Origin: CAYOMP01 sp964405075
GTDB lineage: Bacteria; Bacillota; Clostridia; Lachnospirales; Lachnospiraceae
DNA length: 7,229 nt
Direction: 5' to 3'
Assembly: GCA_964405075.1 (NCBI GenBank)
Contig: CAYOMP010000144.1
Coordinates: 1 to 7,229, forward strand
The position numbers and the translations under genes are program-made. Shown piece after piece: positions 1-6,130 of this stretch; the first letter of the stretch is position 1, and every line of letters starts with the position of its first letter. The notes beneath the pieces are model-generated. The model had not been told where the DNA came from, made no database searches, and was given only the letters and a program-made list of their open reading frames with translations.

Positions 1-907
1 TACCTGCCCTTTCAAGCAGTTTTGGCATTTCTGCATATACACTAGGTGGATATCCCCTAGTTACAGGAGGTTCTCCAGAAGCCAATCCAATTTCCCTTTG
101 AGCCATAGAAAAACGTGTCAACGAATCCATCATTAGCAACACATCTTTCCCTTGGTCTCTAAAATATTCTGCTATGGCTGTTGCAGTCTTCGCTGCTTTA
201 TTTCTAATAAGAGCCGGTTTGTCAGAAGTCGCCACTACTACTACCGAGCGTTTCATACCTTCTTCGCCCAAGTCGCGTTCTATAAACTCCCTTACCTCTC
301 TACCACGTTCACCAATCAAAGCAATAACATTAATATCTGCTTTGGTATTTCTGGCAAACATACCAAGGAGTGTACTCTTACCAACACCACTACCTGCAAA
401 TATACCAATTCTCTGACCTTTTCCTACAGTAATTAAGCCATCAACCGCCTTTACTCCTAATGGTAAAACTTCGCTGATTATCTCTCTATCCATAGGGTCT
501 GGTGGCGGTGCTTCTACTGGATAATTAGAACCTGCAAAATAGCTGTCTGACGTAATATCCTCACTATCTATTGTCCTTCCAAGTCCATCTAATGTTTTTC
601 CAAGTAAATGTTCTCCAACAGGAACTGTAAGTGGATGTCCTACATTCTCTACTATACAGCCAAGTCCAATTCCCTCAACATTTTCAAACGGCATCAGTAA
701 TATCTTCTTGTCTTTAAAGCCAACCACCTCTGCCAATATATACTTCTCGCTGTCTTCATTGGACCTTATTTTGCATAAGTCATTAAGTTTAGCATCCGGA
801 CCAACCGATTCAATAGTTAATCCTACTAATTTAACAACTCGTCCTAATCTTTTGTAAAAAGTATTCTCTGTTAAGTTGTAATATTTCTTTAAATTAATTG
901 CTGTCAA
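1..907 (-). CDS. fliI: Flagellar export ATPase FliI (C-terminal part cut off by window edge)
   Basis: This is the ATPase of the flagellar type III export apparatus, which forms a hexamer at the base of the basal body and couples ATP hydrolysis to unfolding and release of export substrates. The 302 visible residues cover the N-terminal beta-barrel and most of the F1-like ATPase domain. A Walker A loop AGSGVGKST lies at about residues 171-179. The GERGREV motif at 199-205 carries the catalytic glutamate (E204 by homology). A Walker B strand VLLMMDSLTRF lies at 256-266. The family is usually about 430-440 residues, so roughly 130 are missing beyond position 1. The frame is the same as that of fliH and opens right after the fliH stop. 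The only usual start codon before the conserved region is TTG at 907-905, with a weak AGGG (918-915) seven bases upstream. The gene follows fliH by 15 bp and is clearly in the same operon. Identity is secure; the exact start is less so. Confidence 0.96.
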   Translation of the reverse strand, partial: MTAINLKKYYNLTENTFYKRLGRVVKLVGLTIESVGPDAKLNDLCKIRSNEDSEKYILAEVVGFKDKKILLMPFENVEGIGLGCIVENVGHPLTVPVGEHLLGKTLDGLGRTIDSEDITSDSYFAGSNYPVEAPPPDPMDREIISEVLPLGVKAVDGLITVGKGQRIGIFAGSGVGKSTLLGMFARNTKADINVIALIGERGREVREFIERDLGEEGMKRSVVVVATSDKPALIRNKAAKTATAIAEYFRDQGKDVLLMMDSLTRFSMAQREIGLASGEPPVTRGYPPSVYAEMPKLLERAG

Positions 908-922
908 TAATCTGCCCTGCCT

Positions 923-1729
923 TTAATTTAGCGATAATATTTTTAATGCTTTTATTAATCCATCTAGCTGTGTGTCCATACTACAATCAAACACTCCACC
1001 ATCTGTTTCTATCATACATTGTCCTTTTTCCAAAGTAACATCTTCTGTAACTGCTATGCTGGCAGCTTGTACTACTGATTTTTCTAATACTTCCTTGTAC
1101 TTAACAACATATGGATAATCAATCTTAGAAACCTTTATCAAATATTCTTTGCTGTTTTCTATCTGACCAATTGCATTTCTAAGCAAATGAACTATCATAT
1201 TTTTATTATCTTCAAATTTTATTTTGAAAACCCTCTGAACCACATTAGTAATTGTATCTACTAACAACGGTTCCATTTCGTCAAGTTGTCTTTGATATTC
1301 ATCTTCCAATTCTTGTCGATGATTTTCCACCTCAATTTTCAGATTTTCAACATCAGACACAGCTTGTGCATATCCATCATCATATCCTTGTTTTCTTCCT
1401 TCTTGATATGCCTGTTGTTTAAGGTTTTCTGCAACTTCCCTAGCCTGTGCTAATATTTTTTCTGCCTCTTCATTGGCCTGTGCCAGTATTTCTTCATTTG
1501 AAATCTCTGGTTCAGCCTCTGATTCTTCATCTAACAGCCTTTCCACTTTCTCAGCTGTTAGTCCAGCCATAAAATCATTACCCTCAGCTTCTGGATTTGC
1601 GCTATTATCAAAGCTTTGTTCCATCTTTTTTGCTATTTCACTAAGCTTTTCTTCTATCAGTGCATTGTAATCAATTACTTTTTTGTCACCTTCACAATAA
1701 ACTGTGTTGAATTTCAATAAATTAGACAA
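923..1729 (-). CDS. fliH: Flagellar export ATPase regulator FliH
   Basis: FliH is the stator-like partner of FliI. It binds FliI as a dimer, holds its ATPase in check and links it to the export gate and the C-ring. The 268-residue product shows the family layout: an acidic, poorly conserved N-terminus (1-80), a long alanine- and glutamate-rich coiled coil (about 80-155), and a globular C-terminal domain ending in the conserved ETDGGVFD segment (241-248). Within the coiled coil the glycines at 111, 115 and 119 form the GxxxGxxxG repeat typical of FliH. The start is TTG at 1729-1727: the codon just before it is an in-frame TAG, and GGAGGTGA lies eight bases upstream, inside the end of fliG. The next in-frame ATG is residue 36 and has lost the conserved N-terminus. 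The first 8 bp overlap the end of fliG, so translation is probably coupled. Confidence 0.95.
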   Translation of the reverse strand: MSNLLKFNTVYCEGDKKVIDYNALIEEKLSEIAKKMEQSFDNSANPEAEGNDFMAGLTAEKVERLLDEESEAEPEISNEEILAQANEEAEKILAQAREVAENLKQQAYQEGRKQGYDDGYAQAVSDVENLKIEVENHRQELEDEYQRQLDEMEPLLVDTITNVVQRVFKIKFEDNKNMIVHLLRNAIGQIENSKEYLIKVSKIDYPYVVKYKEVLEKSVVQAASIAVTEDVTLEKGQCMIETDGGVFDCSMDTQLDGLIKALKILSLN

Positions 1730-2732
1730 CTATCTCGTCACCTCCACCTCTAGAGATAACAATTTCTGCAGAGTCTTCAAGTTTCCTAATAATATTAACA
1801 ATCTTCTGTTGTGCTTCTTCAACATCCTTCATACGAACAGGACCCATAAATTCCATATCTTCTTTAATCATAGCTGCAAGACGTTTAGATAAGTTATTGA
1901 AGATTGCATTCTGTACTTCTTCATTAGCACCCTTAAGAGCAACTGCAAGGTCATTATTATCAACATCTCTAAGAACTCTCTGAATAGCTCTGTCATCAAG
2001 AGAAAGAATATCTTCAAATACAAACATCTTCTTCCTAATTTCATCTGCCAATTCTGGTTCGTCAATTTCAAGAGTTTCCATAATGTGTTTTTCTGTTCCT
2101 CTATCAACAGTATTCAAGATTTCTACAATTAAGTCTACACCACCAACAATAGTGTAATCTTGATTTACCAATGAAGCTAATTTTCTTTCCAATACTCTTT
2201 CTACCTCTTTAATTACATCCGGAGATGTTCTATCCATCTGTGCAATACGCTTAGCAACATCGGCTTGCTTATCTGGTGCTAACGAGCCGATAACCGCTGC
2301 TGATTGTCCTGCTGACAAATAAGACAAGATAAGAGCAATTGTCTGTGGATGTTCATCCTGAATGAAGTTAAGTAACTGCGATGCATCTGCTCTCTTAACA
2401 AATTCGAATGGTCTAACCTGTAACGATGCTGTAAGTTTACCAATAACATCCACTGCTTTATCTGAACCAAGAGCTTTTTCAAGCAATTCCTTGGCATAGG
2501 CAATACCGCCTTCAGCAATATATTGCTGTGCAAGACAAATTTCATAAAATTCATCTATTACTTTTTCTTTAACTGCCGGAGAAATACTTCTTGTGTTAGC
2601 AATCTCCAAAGTCAATTCTTCTATTTCATCTTCTTTTAAATGTTTAAATATCTGTGAGGATTTTTCAGGTCCTAGAGCAATAAGTAGTATTGCCGCCTTT
2701 TCTACCCCAGTCAAATCTTCTTTAGCTGCCAT
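1722..2732 (-). CDS. fliG: Flagellar motor switch protein FliG
   Basis: FliG is the rotor protein that joins the MS ring (FliF) to the C-ring (FliM/FliN) and takes torque from the stator. The 336-residue length is normal for the family. The N-terminal domain that binds FliF spans about 1-100. The middle domain carries the EHPQ motif at 127-130, which contacts FliM. The GG linker is at 197-198, the MFVF hinge at 236-239, and the C-terminal torque helix follows with the charged DDRAIQRVLRDVD segment at 246-258. The charged residues seen in the Escherichia coli torque helix appear kept (DDR and the downstream arginines), so the protein looks functional. The ATG at 2732 is preceded by GGGAGTGA, which is made from the last codons and stop of fliF. 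Only 6 bp separate the two genes, and fliH overlaps the 3' end. Identity is beyond reasonable doubt. Confidence 0.98.
   Translation of the reverse strand: MAAKEDLTGVEKAAILLIALGPEKSSQIFKHLKEDEIEELTLEIANTRSISPAVKEKVIDEFYEICLAQQYIAEGGIAYAKELLEKALGSDKAVDVIGKLTASLQVRPFEFVKRADASQLLNFIQDEHPQTIALILSYLSAGQSAAVIGSLAPDKQADVAKRIAQMDRTSPDVIKEVERVLERKLASLVNQDYTIVGGVDLIVEILNTVDRGTEKHIMETLEIDEPELADEIRKKMFVFEDILSLDDRAIQRVLRDVDNNDLAVALKGANEEVQNAIFNNLSKRLAAMIKEDMEFMGPVRMKDVEEAQQKIVNIIRKLEDSAEIVISRGGGDEIVV
1738..1745 (-). promoter_or_regulatory. Ribosome binding site that fixes the fliH TTG start
   Basis: The minus strand reads GGAGGTGA here, a near-perfect complement to the 16S rRNA 3' end, followed by eight bases and then TTG at 1729-1727. 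It lies inside the glycine-rich tail codons of fliG. Its strength and spacing are the main reason to accept a TTG start for fliH. Confidence 0.75.
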
Positions 2733-2738
2733 ACTTTA

Positions 2739-4340
2739 TCACTCCCATCCTTCATTTAACCAGTTACGTAATAATTGAGCCACGGCTTCTGGATTTTCAT
2801 CAACAAATTTTTCAATAAGTTTTCTAGCTTCAGATTTTTCATTAAAGTCAATATCATCAAGTGGATGCTGTGCTTCTCTTGTTGCAGACAATAACTCTTC
2901 AACTGATAATTCTGGTTCAGTTTCCAAAACTTCAACTGGTCTTGTACTCTTAAAGATTACAAATCCAAGAAGAGCAAATATAAGAACTATCATTATTATC
3001 ATCACATAATCACTAACTGTTCTGCCAGAACCGTCCGAAGACTGGAATACCGGAACTTCATATGCAACAATCGAAATATCTTCTTCAGCTATACCTGTAG
3101 CCTTTGCTACCATCGTATAAAAATCTGCATCAACTTCTGTTTTTGTTTTAACATCATTTTGTGCTATATATTCATCAAACGACATATTATCTAAAAGGCC
3201 CTGACTTCTCAATTCATCTTCTTTGATAATTGTATAAGTTGTAGCAACAATTGCAATAGATGACTGATCATATACAATTGTACCAGGAGCATACTGAGTA
3301 TCAGTAACTTTCTCATTAGGTATATAATCTTTGCTATATTCTGTAGTAGTACTTGAGCTATAATTATTATCTTCTATAACATATGTTGTATTACTATTTG
3401 ATCCTGTTCCCGGTACTCCTGATGTACCTCCAACAGTTTCTTGTTCATAAGCTTCTTCATGGCTAAGTAATCCCTGTTCCTGCCCATCTGCAGGTGAATA
3501 TGTATGTTCAGTTTCATTAACTACATCAAAAGAAATTTTTAAATTAGGAGCAATTTCTACTGAATCATATACATTTGTTCCTAACATAACACTCTTAACC
3601 TGATTTTTAACAAGTGTTTCCGCTTGACTTTTTACTGATAACTGATTACTGGCATTTCCTACTGTAGTTGTGTTATCCTCACCTGAAAATAACAAATTAC
3701 CATTCGAATCAATAATAACAACACTGTCAGTAGTATCATTCCCAACGCCTGTCGCAACAAATTTAGCAATTGTAGTAGCACCTTCCGTATCTAAGCTACC
3801 ATTCAACGTCAAAATAACGCTAGCATATGTTTCCTGCTGTTTAGATATAATAGTTCCATCATCATCAGGAATAGTTAATTTTACACTTGCGTCTTTTATT
3901 ACATCCATGCTTTCAAGCATTGTAGCCACATATTCTTCCAAATATAATTTGTATTTTTTCTCTTTATCAGCTTCAGTAGAACTAAAACCTCCACTTAAAG
4001 CTGTATCAATACTATATCCATCCGCCGGAATACTATTAGCGCCTAATAGCAATGTTGCACTTGCTAAATCTTTTTTGTTAACAGATACCACATATCCATC
4101 TTCCGATATCTCCATATCAATTTCTTCGCTTTCCAGCAATTCCTTAACTTCTGCAGTCTGTTTTGTAGATTCACAAGTAATAAGTGTTACCATAGTCGGT
4201 CTGGAAAGCACATATCCCAATATTGCTAACGTTATAACTATTACTGCCGCTACACTTATCATTGTAACTCGCTGCTTACTAGAGAATTTGTTCCAAAATT
4301 CTTTTAGCTTATTTGTAATGTTTTTCAGTCTTTCTTCCAT
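2739..4340 (-). CDS. fliF: Flagellar MS-ring protein FliF
   Basis: FliF builds the MS ring in the cytoplasmic membrane, the foundation on which rod, switch and export apparatus assemble. The 533-residue product has a membrane segment near 25-45 (VTMISVAAVIVITLAILGYV), an extracytoplasmic YscJ/FliF-type ring region (about 47-220), and a second ring region. The second region contains a low-complexity Ser/Thr/Gly/Asn stretch near residues 300-345, typical of the surface-exposed loop in this family. The second membrane segment is at about 444-464. The cytoplasmic tail ends in a segment of about 30 residues (about 505-533, ending NWLNEGWE) that binds the FliG N-terminus. The ATG at 4340 has AGGAG (4352-4348) seven bases upstream. 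The stop TGA lies 6 bp before fliG. Upstream, the gap to fliE is unusually long at 141 bp and is filled by an atypical sequence. Confidence 0.97.
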   Translation of the reverse strand: MEERLKNITNKLKEFWNKFSSKQRVTMISVAAVIVITLAILGYVLSRPTMVTLITCESTKQTAEVKELLESEEIDMEISEDGYVVSVNKKDLASATLLLGANSIPADGYSIDTALSGGFSSTEADKEKKYKLYLEEYVATMLESMDVIKDASVKLTIPDDDGTIISKQQETYASVILTLNGSLDTEGATTIAKFVATGVGNDTTDSVVIIDSNGNLLFSGEDNTTTVGNASNQLSVKSQAETLVKNQVKSVMLGTNVYDSVEIAPNLKISFDVVNETEHTYSPADGQEQGLLSHEEAYEQETVGGTSGVPGTGSNSNTTYVIEDNNYSSSTTTEYSKDYIPNEKVTDTQYAPGTIVYDQSSIAIVATTYTIIKEDELRSQGLLDNMSFDEYIAQNDVKTKTEVDADFYTMVAKATGIAEEDISIVAYEVPVFQSSDGSGRTVSDYVMIIMIVLIFALLGFVIFKSTRPVEVLETEPELSVEELLSATREAQHPLDDIDFNEKSEARKLIEKFVDENPEAVAQLLRNWLNEGWE

Positions 4341-4363
4341 CAGTTATCTCCTAACCTTAAGTA

Positions 4364-4489
4364 TTAGTCTTGTTTCCAACCCCAAAACCATATAAAACGC
4401 GCTTTGCAAATTTCACAAGTCGTCGCGACTACCGTCGAATACTCTTCCAAACAGATTATTCTCTTAGTTGCGTCGTACAAATTAAACAT
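4364..4489 (-). other. Atypical insert between fliE and fliF; candidate interspersed repeat with a 41-codon open frame
   Basis: fliE and fliF are normally almost contiguous, yet 141 bp lie between them here. The stretch 4367-4480 counts to about 42% GC, with GC-rich patches such as CGACGGTAGTCGCGACGAC that stand out from the surrounding AT-rich DNA. A small inverted repeat, AGTCG-CGA-CGACT, lies at 4418-4430. One minus-strand frame is open from an ATG at 4489, overlapping the last codons of fliE, to TAA at 4364-4366. It gives 41 residues with a CEIC motif and a tryptophan-rich end (WFWGWKQD). No ribosome binding site precedes that ATG, so I do not call it a gene. From memory, and unverified, short hypothetical proteins with these strings, and with strings from the other two frames (FYMVLGLETRL, VLYGFGVGNKTNT), have been predicted repeatedly in gut clostridia. 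That is what a dispersed non-coding repeat would give. No second copy is in the window, and I see no clear terminal inverted repeats. Confidence 0.4.
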
Positions 4490-4796
4490 TAATATTCATA
4501 ATTTCTTTATATGCGTCTAAAAACTTATCACGTAAAGCCACTGTGTAAGAGATAGCTGTTTCTGCTTTACTCTGAGCAATCGCTAAATCATGAGTATTTT
4601 CGCTGTAACCTAAGGCAACATTCAACTCTTCCTGTTTATAATCCAATTGTAACTGATTGGTTTGTTTTATATTGTCTACCGCTGTCTGTAATAAAGCACC
4701 AAAACTTCTATCAGTTGTATCCACAGTAGAACTATTAGCTGCTGCTTTTTGAATATATTCTGAACCTACGCTGTATAACGATGTAATGTCATTCAT
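4482..4796 (-). CDS. fliE: Flagellar hook-basal body protein FliE
   Basis: FliE is the small adaptor between the MS ring and the proximal rod, among the first proteins exported through the flagellar secretion channel. The 104-residue product matches the family length. The variable polar N-terminus is followed by the conserved helical C-terminal half (about 48-104), including the AIAQSKAETAISYTVALRDK segment, which packs with the rod proteins and the inner MS ring. The ATG at 4796 has a strong GGGAGG seven to eight bases upstream, and this site overlaps the TAG stop of flgC, so the two genes are tightly linked. Downstream, the gap to fliF is abnormally long. An unrelated open frame begins over the last two codons. 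The family assignment is firm from the C-terminal pattern and the position after flgC. Confidence 0.95.
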   Translation of the reverse strand: MNDITSLYSVGSEYIQKAAANSSTVDTTDRSFGALLQTAVDNIKQTNQLQLDYKQEELNVALGYSENTHDLAIAQSKAETAISYTVALRDKFLDAYKEIMNINV

Positions 4797-4809
4797 CTAT
4801 TTATCCTCC

Positions 4810-5259
4810 CTATTTTCCAATTTCAAGGCCTTTCATAGCAATACTCTTGCTAGTATTAAACGCTGTAACATTAGCTTCATATCCCCTACTAGCATCAATC
4901 AAATCTGTCATTTCTGTTACTGTATTAACATTTGGGTAAGTAACATATCCATCTTCATCGGCATCTGGATGTGAAGGATCGTATGTTCTAACCATCTCGT
5001 TTGCATAATCATCTGTTACTGTATCAACCTTAACGCCTCTTCCAGAATATTTACTTCTGCTATTTTCCAAAACATTTCTAAATGTATGACTTGGTGAAGT
5101 ATCCTTTTCCGTAAAAGTAACAATTTTTCTTCTATATGCTGTGCCATCTTCTGTTCTTGTTGTAGTAGAATTAGCAAGATTCTGTGAAATAATATCCATT
5201 CTAAAACGTTCTGCAGTCATTCCTGAGGCACTTGTTTCAAAAGAACTAAACATCGACAT
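4810..5259 (-). CDS. flgC: Flagellar basal-body rod protein FlgC
   Basis: FlgC is one of the proximal rod proteins that transmit torque from the MS ring to the hook. The 149-residue product has the N-terminal rod motif (FETSASGMTAERFRMDIISQNLANS, about 6-30) and the C-terminal helix typical of axial proteins (about 105-149, VNTVTEMTDLIDASRGYEANV onward). Both termini are expected to pair as helices in the assembled rod. There is no signal peptide, as expected for a substrate of the flagellar type III pathway. Two ATG codons lie two codons apart (5259 and 5253). I chose 5259 because GGAGG at 5271-5267 is seven bases upstream of it, against thirteen for the other. It follows flgB by 25 bp, and its stop overlaps the fliE ribosome binding site. 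Confidence 0.97.
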   Translation of the reverse strand: MSMFSSFETSASGMTAERFRMDIISQNLANSTTTRTEDGTAYRRKIVTFTEKDTSPSHTFRNVLENSRSKYSGRGVKVDTVTDDYANEMVRTYDPSHPDADEDGYVTYPNVNTVTEMTDLIDASRGYEANVTAFNTSKSIAMKGLEIGK

Positions 5260-5284
5260 ATCCTTTCCTCCAATCTTTCCTTAA

Positions 5285-5674
5285 CTATTTAATAACCGTT
5301 TTCAATAATGTAAACTCACCATTAATACTCGATTCCAACATATTGTATTTAATTTGGTTAGAGGCAAGTTCCACATTCTCCGTTTCAACATCAACATTAT
5401 TTTTATCAATACGATATGAATAATTTTCCGAATCAGTATATACCCTGCTTGAAAGTCTTTTCATTGAAACATTCGCAACTGTATTATCAAGCGTATTATA
5501 TTTCGCACCACTTAACTCACGTTCTAACACACTGGAAAATTCAACATCCTGACGTTTATAATACGGAGTATTCGCATTAGCAATATTATTAGCTATAACA
5601 TCATTTCTAAGCCATGCAGCATCAGCTGCTTTATCCAATACATTTATATAATTAAATGCGTCTGAACCTATCAT
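5285..5674 (-). CDS. flgB: Flagellar basal-body rod protein FlgB
   Basis: FlgB is a proximal rod subunit and the first gene of the flagellar operon. With the ATG at 5674 it is 129 residues. It starts MIGSDAFNYINVLDKAADAA and carries the rod motif (about residues 20-45, LRNDVIANNIANANTPYYKR), the signature of the FlgB/FlgC/FlgG axial family. The C-terminal helix is short, ending near TLLKTVIK. A GTG three codons upstream (5683-5681) would give 132 residues, but it has only a weak GGA upstream. The ATG has GGAG at 5686-5683 spaced by eight bases, and MI-x-S-x-AF is the usual FlgB beginning. The gene is 456 bp from codY, separated by a terminator and a promoter candidate, and reads on into flgC after 25 bp. 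Confidence 0.95.
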   Translation of the reverse strand: MIGSDAFNYINVLDKAADAAWLRNDVIANNIANANTPYYKRQDVEFSSVLERELSGAKYNTLDNTVANVSMKRLSSRVYTDSENYSYRIDKNNVDVETENVELASNQIKYNMLESSINGEFTLLKTVIK

Positions 5675-5743
5675 TCTATCCACTCCATTTCCGTTTTTTA
5701 ATCATTTATTGTCATCAAAACATAACTATCACAATCTTACTTT

Positions 5744-5771
5744 ATTATAAAATATCCACAGAAATTTACAA
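5744..5771 (-). promoter_or_regulatory. Candidate sigma-A promoter of the flagellar operon
   Basis: The minus strand carries TTGTAA (5771-5766), a 16-bp spacer and a perfect TATAAT (5749-5744). Transcription would start near 5737, giving a leader of about 62 nt to the flgB ATG. An A-rich tract just upstream could act as an UP element. It is the best -35/-10 pair in the codY-flgB spacer. The -35 matches 4 of 6 positions, so the call is reasonable but unproven. No sigma-28 type element (TAAA-N15-GCCGATAA) is visible. Confidence 0.55.
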
Positions 5772-5779
5772 GGGAATTT

Positions 5780-5828
5780 TGTCACTTTTTCAATTTTTTT
5801 TATCAATTCATTACTATTGATGTCACTT
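5780..5828. repeat. Pair of 8-bp direct repeats upstream of the flagellar promoter
   Basis: TGTCACTT occurs at 5780-5787 and again at 5821-5828, the same way round and 41 bp apart (about four helical turns). On the minus strand the copies read AAGTGACA and lie just upstream of the -35 candidate (5771-5766). With one mismatch the match extends to ten bases. They could bind a regulator cooperatively, but two short repeats in AT-rich DNA may also be chance. Confidence 0.3.
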
Positions 5829-6000
5829 CTTGTTACCTTGGTACTATTTTTCCTATATTATATTGTAGATTATTCACAAACATTTTACTTTTATTTTATT
5901 TTTTGTTTATTTTAATTTATGCTTTCTCCTATTCTTTCTCGAGATAATTACAAAAATCTCCCCTTGAAATCTTTTTTAGTACTTTTTAACCAAAAACTAT

Positions 6001-6070
6001 TTGACATCCAAAATTTGCTTATGGATTTCACGCAATTTGCATCTGCCGACAAATAATTTCTACATGTCAA
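6001..6070. repeat. 70-bp segment bounded by a perfect 7-bp inverted repeat
   Basis: TTGACAT at 6001-6007 is the exact inverse of ATGTCAA at 6064-6070. Between them AATTTGC occurs twice as a direct repeat (6012-6018 and 6034-6040), and AAATTTGC with GCAATTT can form an inner stem with one bulge. It lies just past the codY terminator. It may be an operator, a structured transcript or a small relic. The stems are short, so confidence is low. Confidence 0.35.
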
Positions 6071-6090
6071 TTATTCTCCTCGTCATTTCG

Positions 6091-6123
6091 CAAAAAGAGA
6101 GTTATGTAAACAACATAACTCTC
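6091..6123 (-). terminator. Rho-independent terminator of codY
   Basis: An 11-bp perfect stem (GAGAGTTATGT with ACATAACTCTC, 6113-6123 against 6097-6107) encloses a 5-nt loop and is followed on the minus strand by TTTTTG. It begins 7 bp after the codY stop. There is no T-run in the other direction, so it acts on codY transcripts only. It separates codY from the flagellar operon, which therefore needs its own promoter. Confidence 0.9.
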
Positions 6124-6130
6124 CTACGAT

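Larger units (their letters stand above)
5675..6130. other. Gene-free codY-flgB spacer
   Basis: This stretch of about 456 bp has no credible protein-coding gene on either strand. From the codY side it contains the codY terminator (6091-6123), a segment bounded by a 7-bp inverted repeat (6001-6070), and a strongly A/T-skewed tract (about 5880-5935). A lone TATAAT (5862-5857) without a good -35, two TGTCACTT repeats (5780-5787 and 5821-5828) and the flgB promoter candidate (5744-5771) follow. I looked for a cyclic di-GMP riboswitch, which is common before clostridial flagellar genes, and saw no match to its conserved core. Confidence 0.7.

Noticed and set aside
3670..4395. Plus-strand open frame of 241 codons
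   Set aside because: It runs antisense across fliF. Its composition (Ser, Ile, Leu rich) is that of a shadow frame, it has no family motif, and fliF is unmistakable on the other strand.
4364..4489. The 41-codon frame between fliE and fliF as a real small protein gene
   Set aside because: No ribosome binding site precedes its ATG, it starts within fliE, and similar strings seem to occur in all three frames of related sequences, which fits a non-coding repeat better.
5857..5862. Perfect TATAAT as a second flagellar promoter
   Set aside because: At 16-18 bp upstream the hexamers (AATGTT, AAATGT, AAAATG) do not resemble TTGACA, and TATAAT is expected by chance in such AT-rich DNA.
6065..6070. 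Perfect TTGACA -35 element on the minus strand
   Set aside because: No -10-like hexamer lies 15-19 bp downstream (the sequence there is GGCAGA and its neighbours). It is better viewed as part of the inverted repeat.
5675..6090. Cyclic di-GMP or other riboswitch before flgB
   Set aside because: I looked for the conserved GEMM core and for purine- or SAM-type cores on the minus strand and found none. The likely leader is only about 62 nt.
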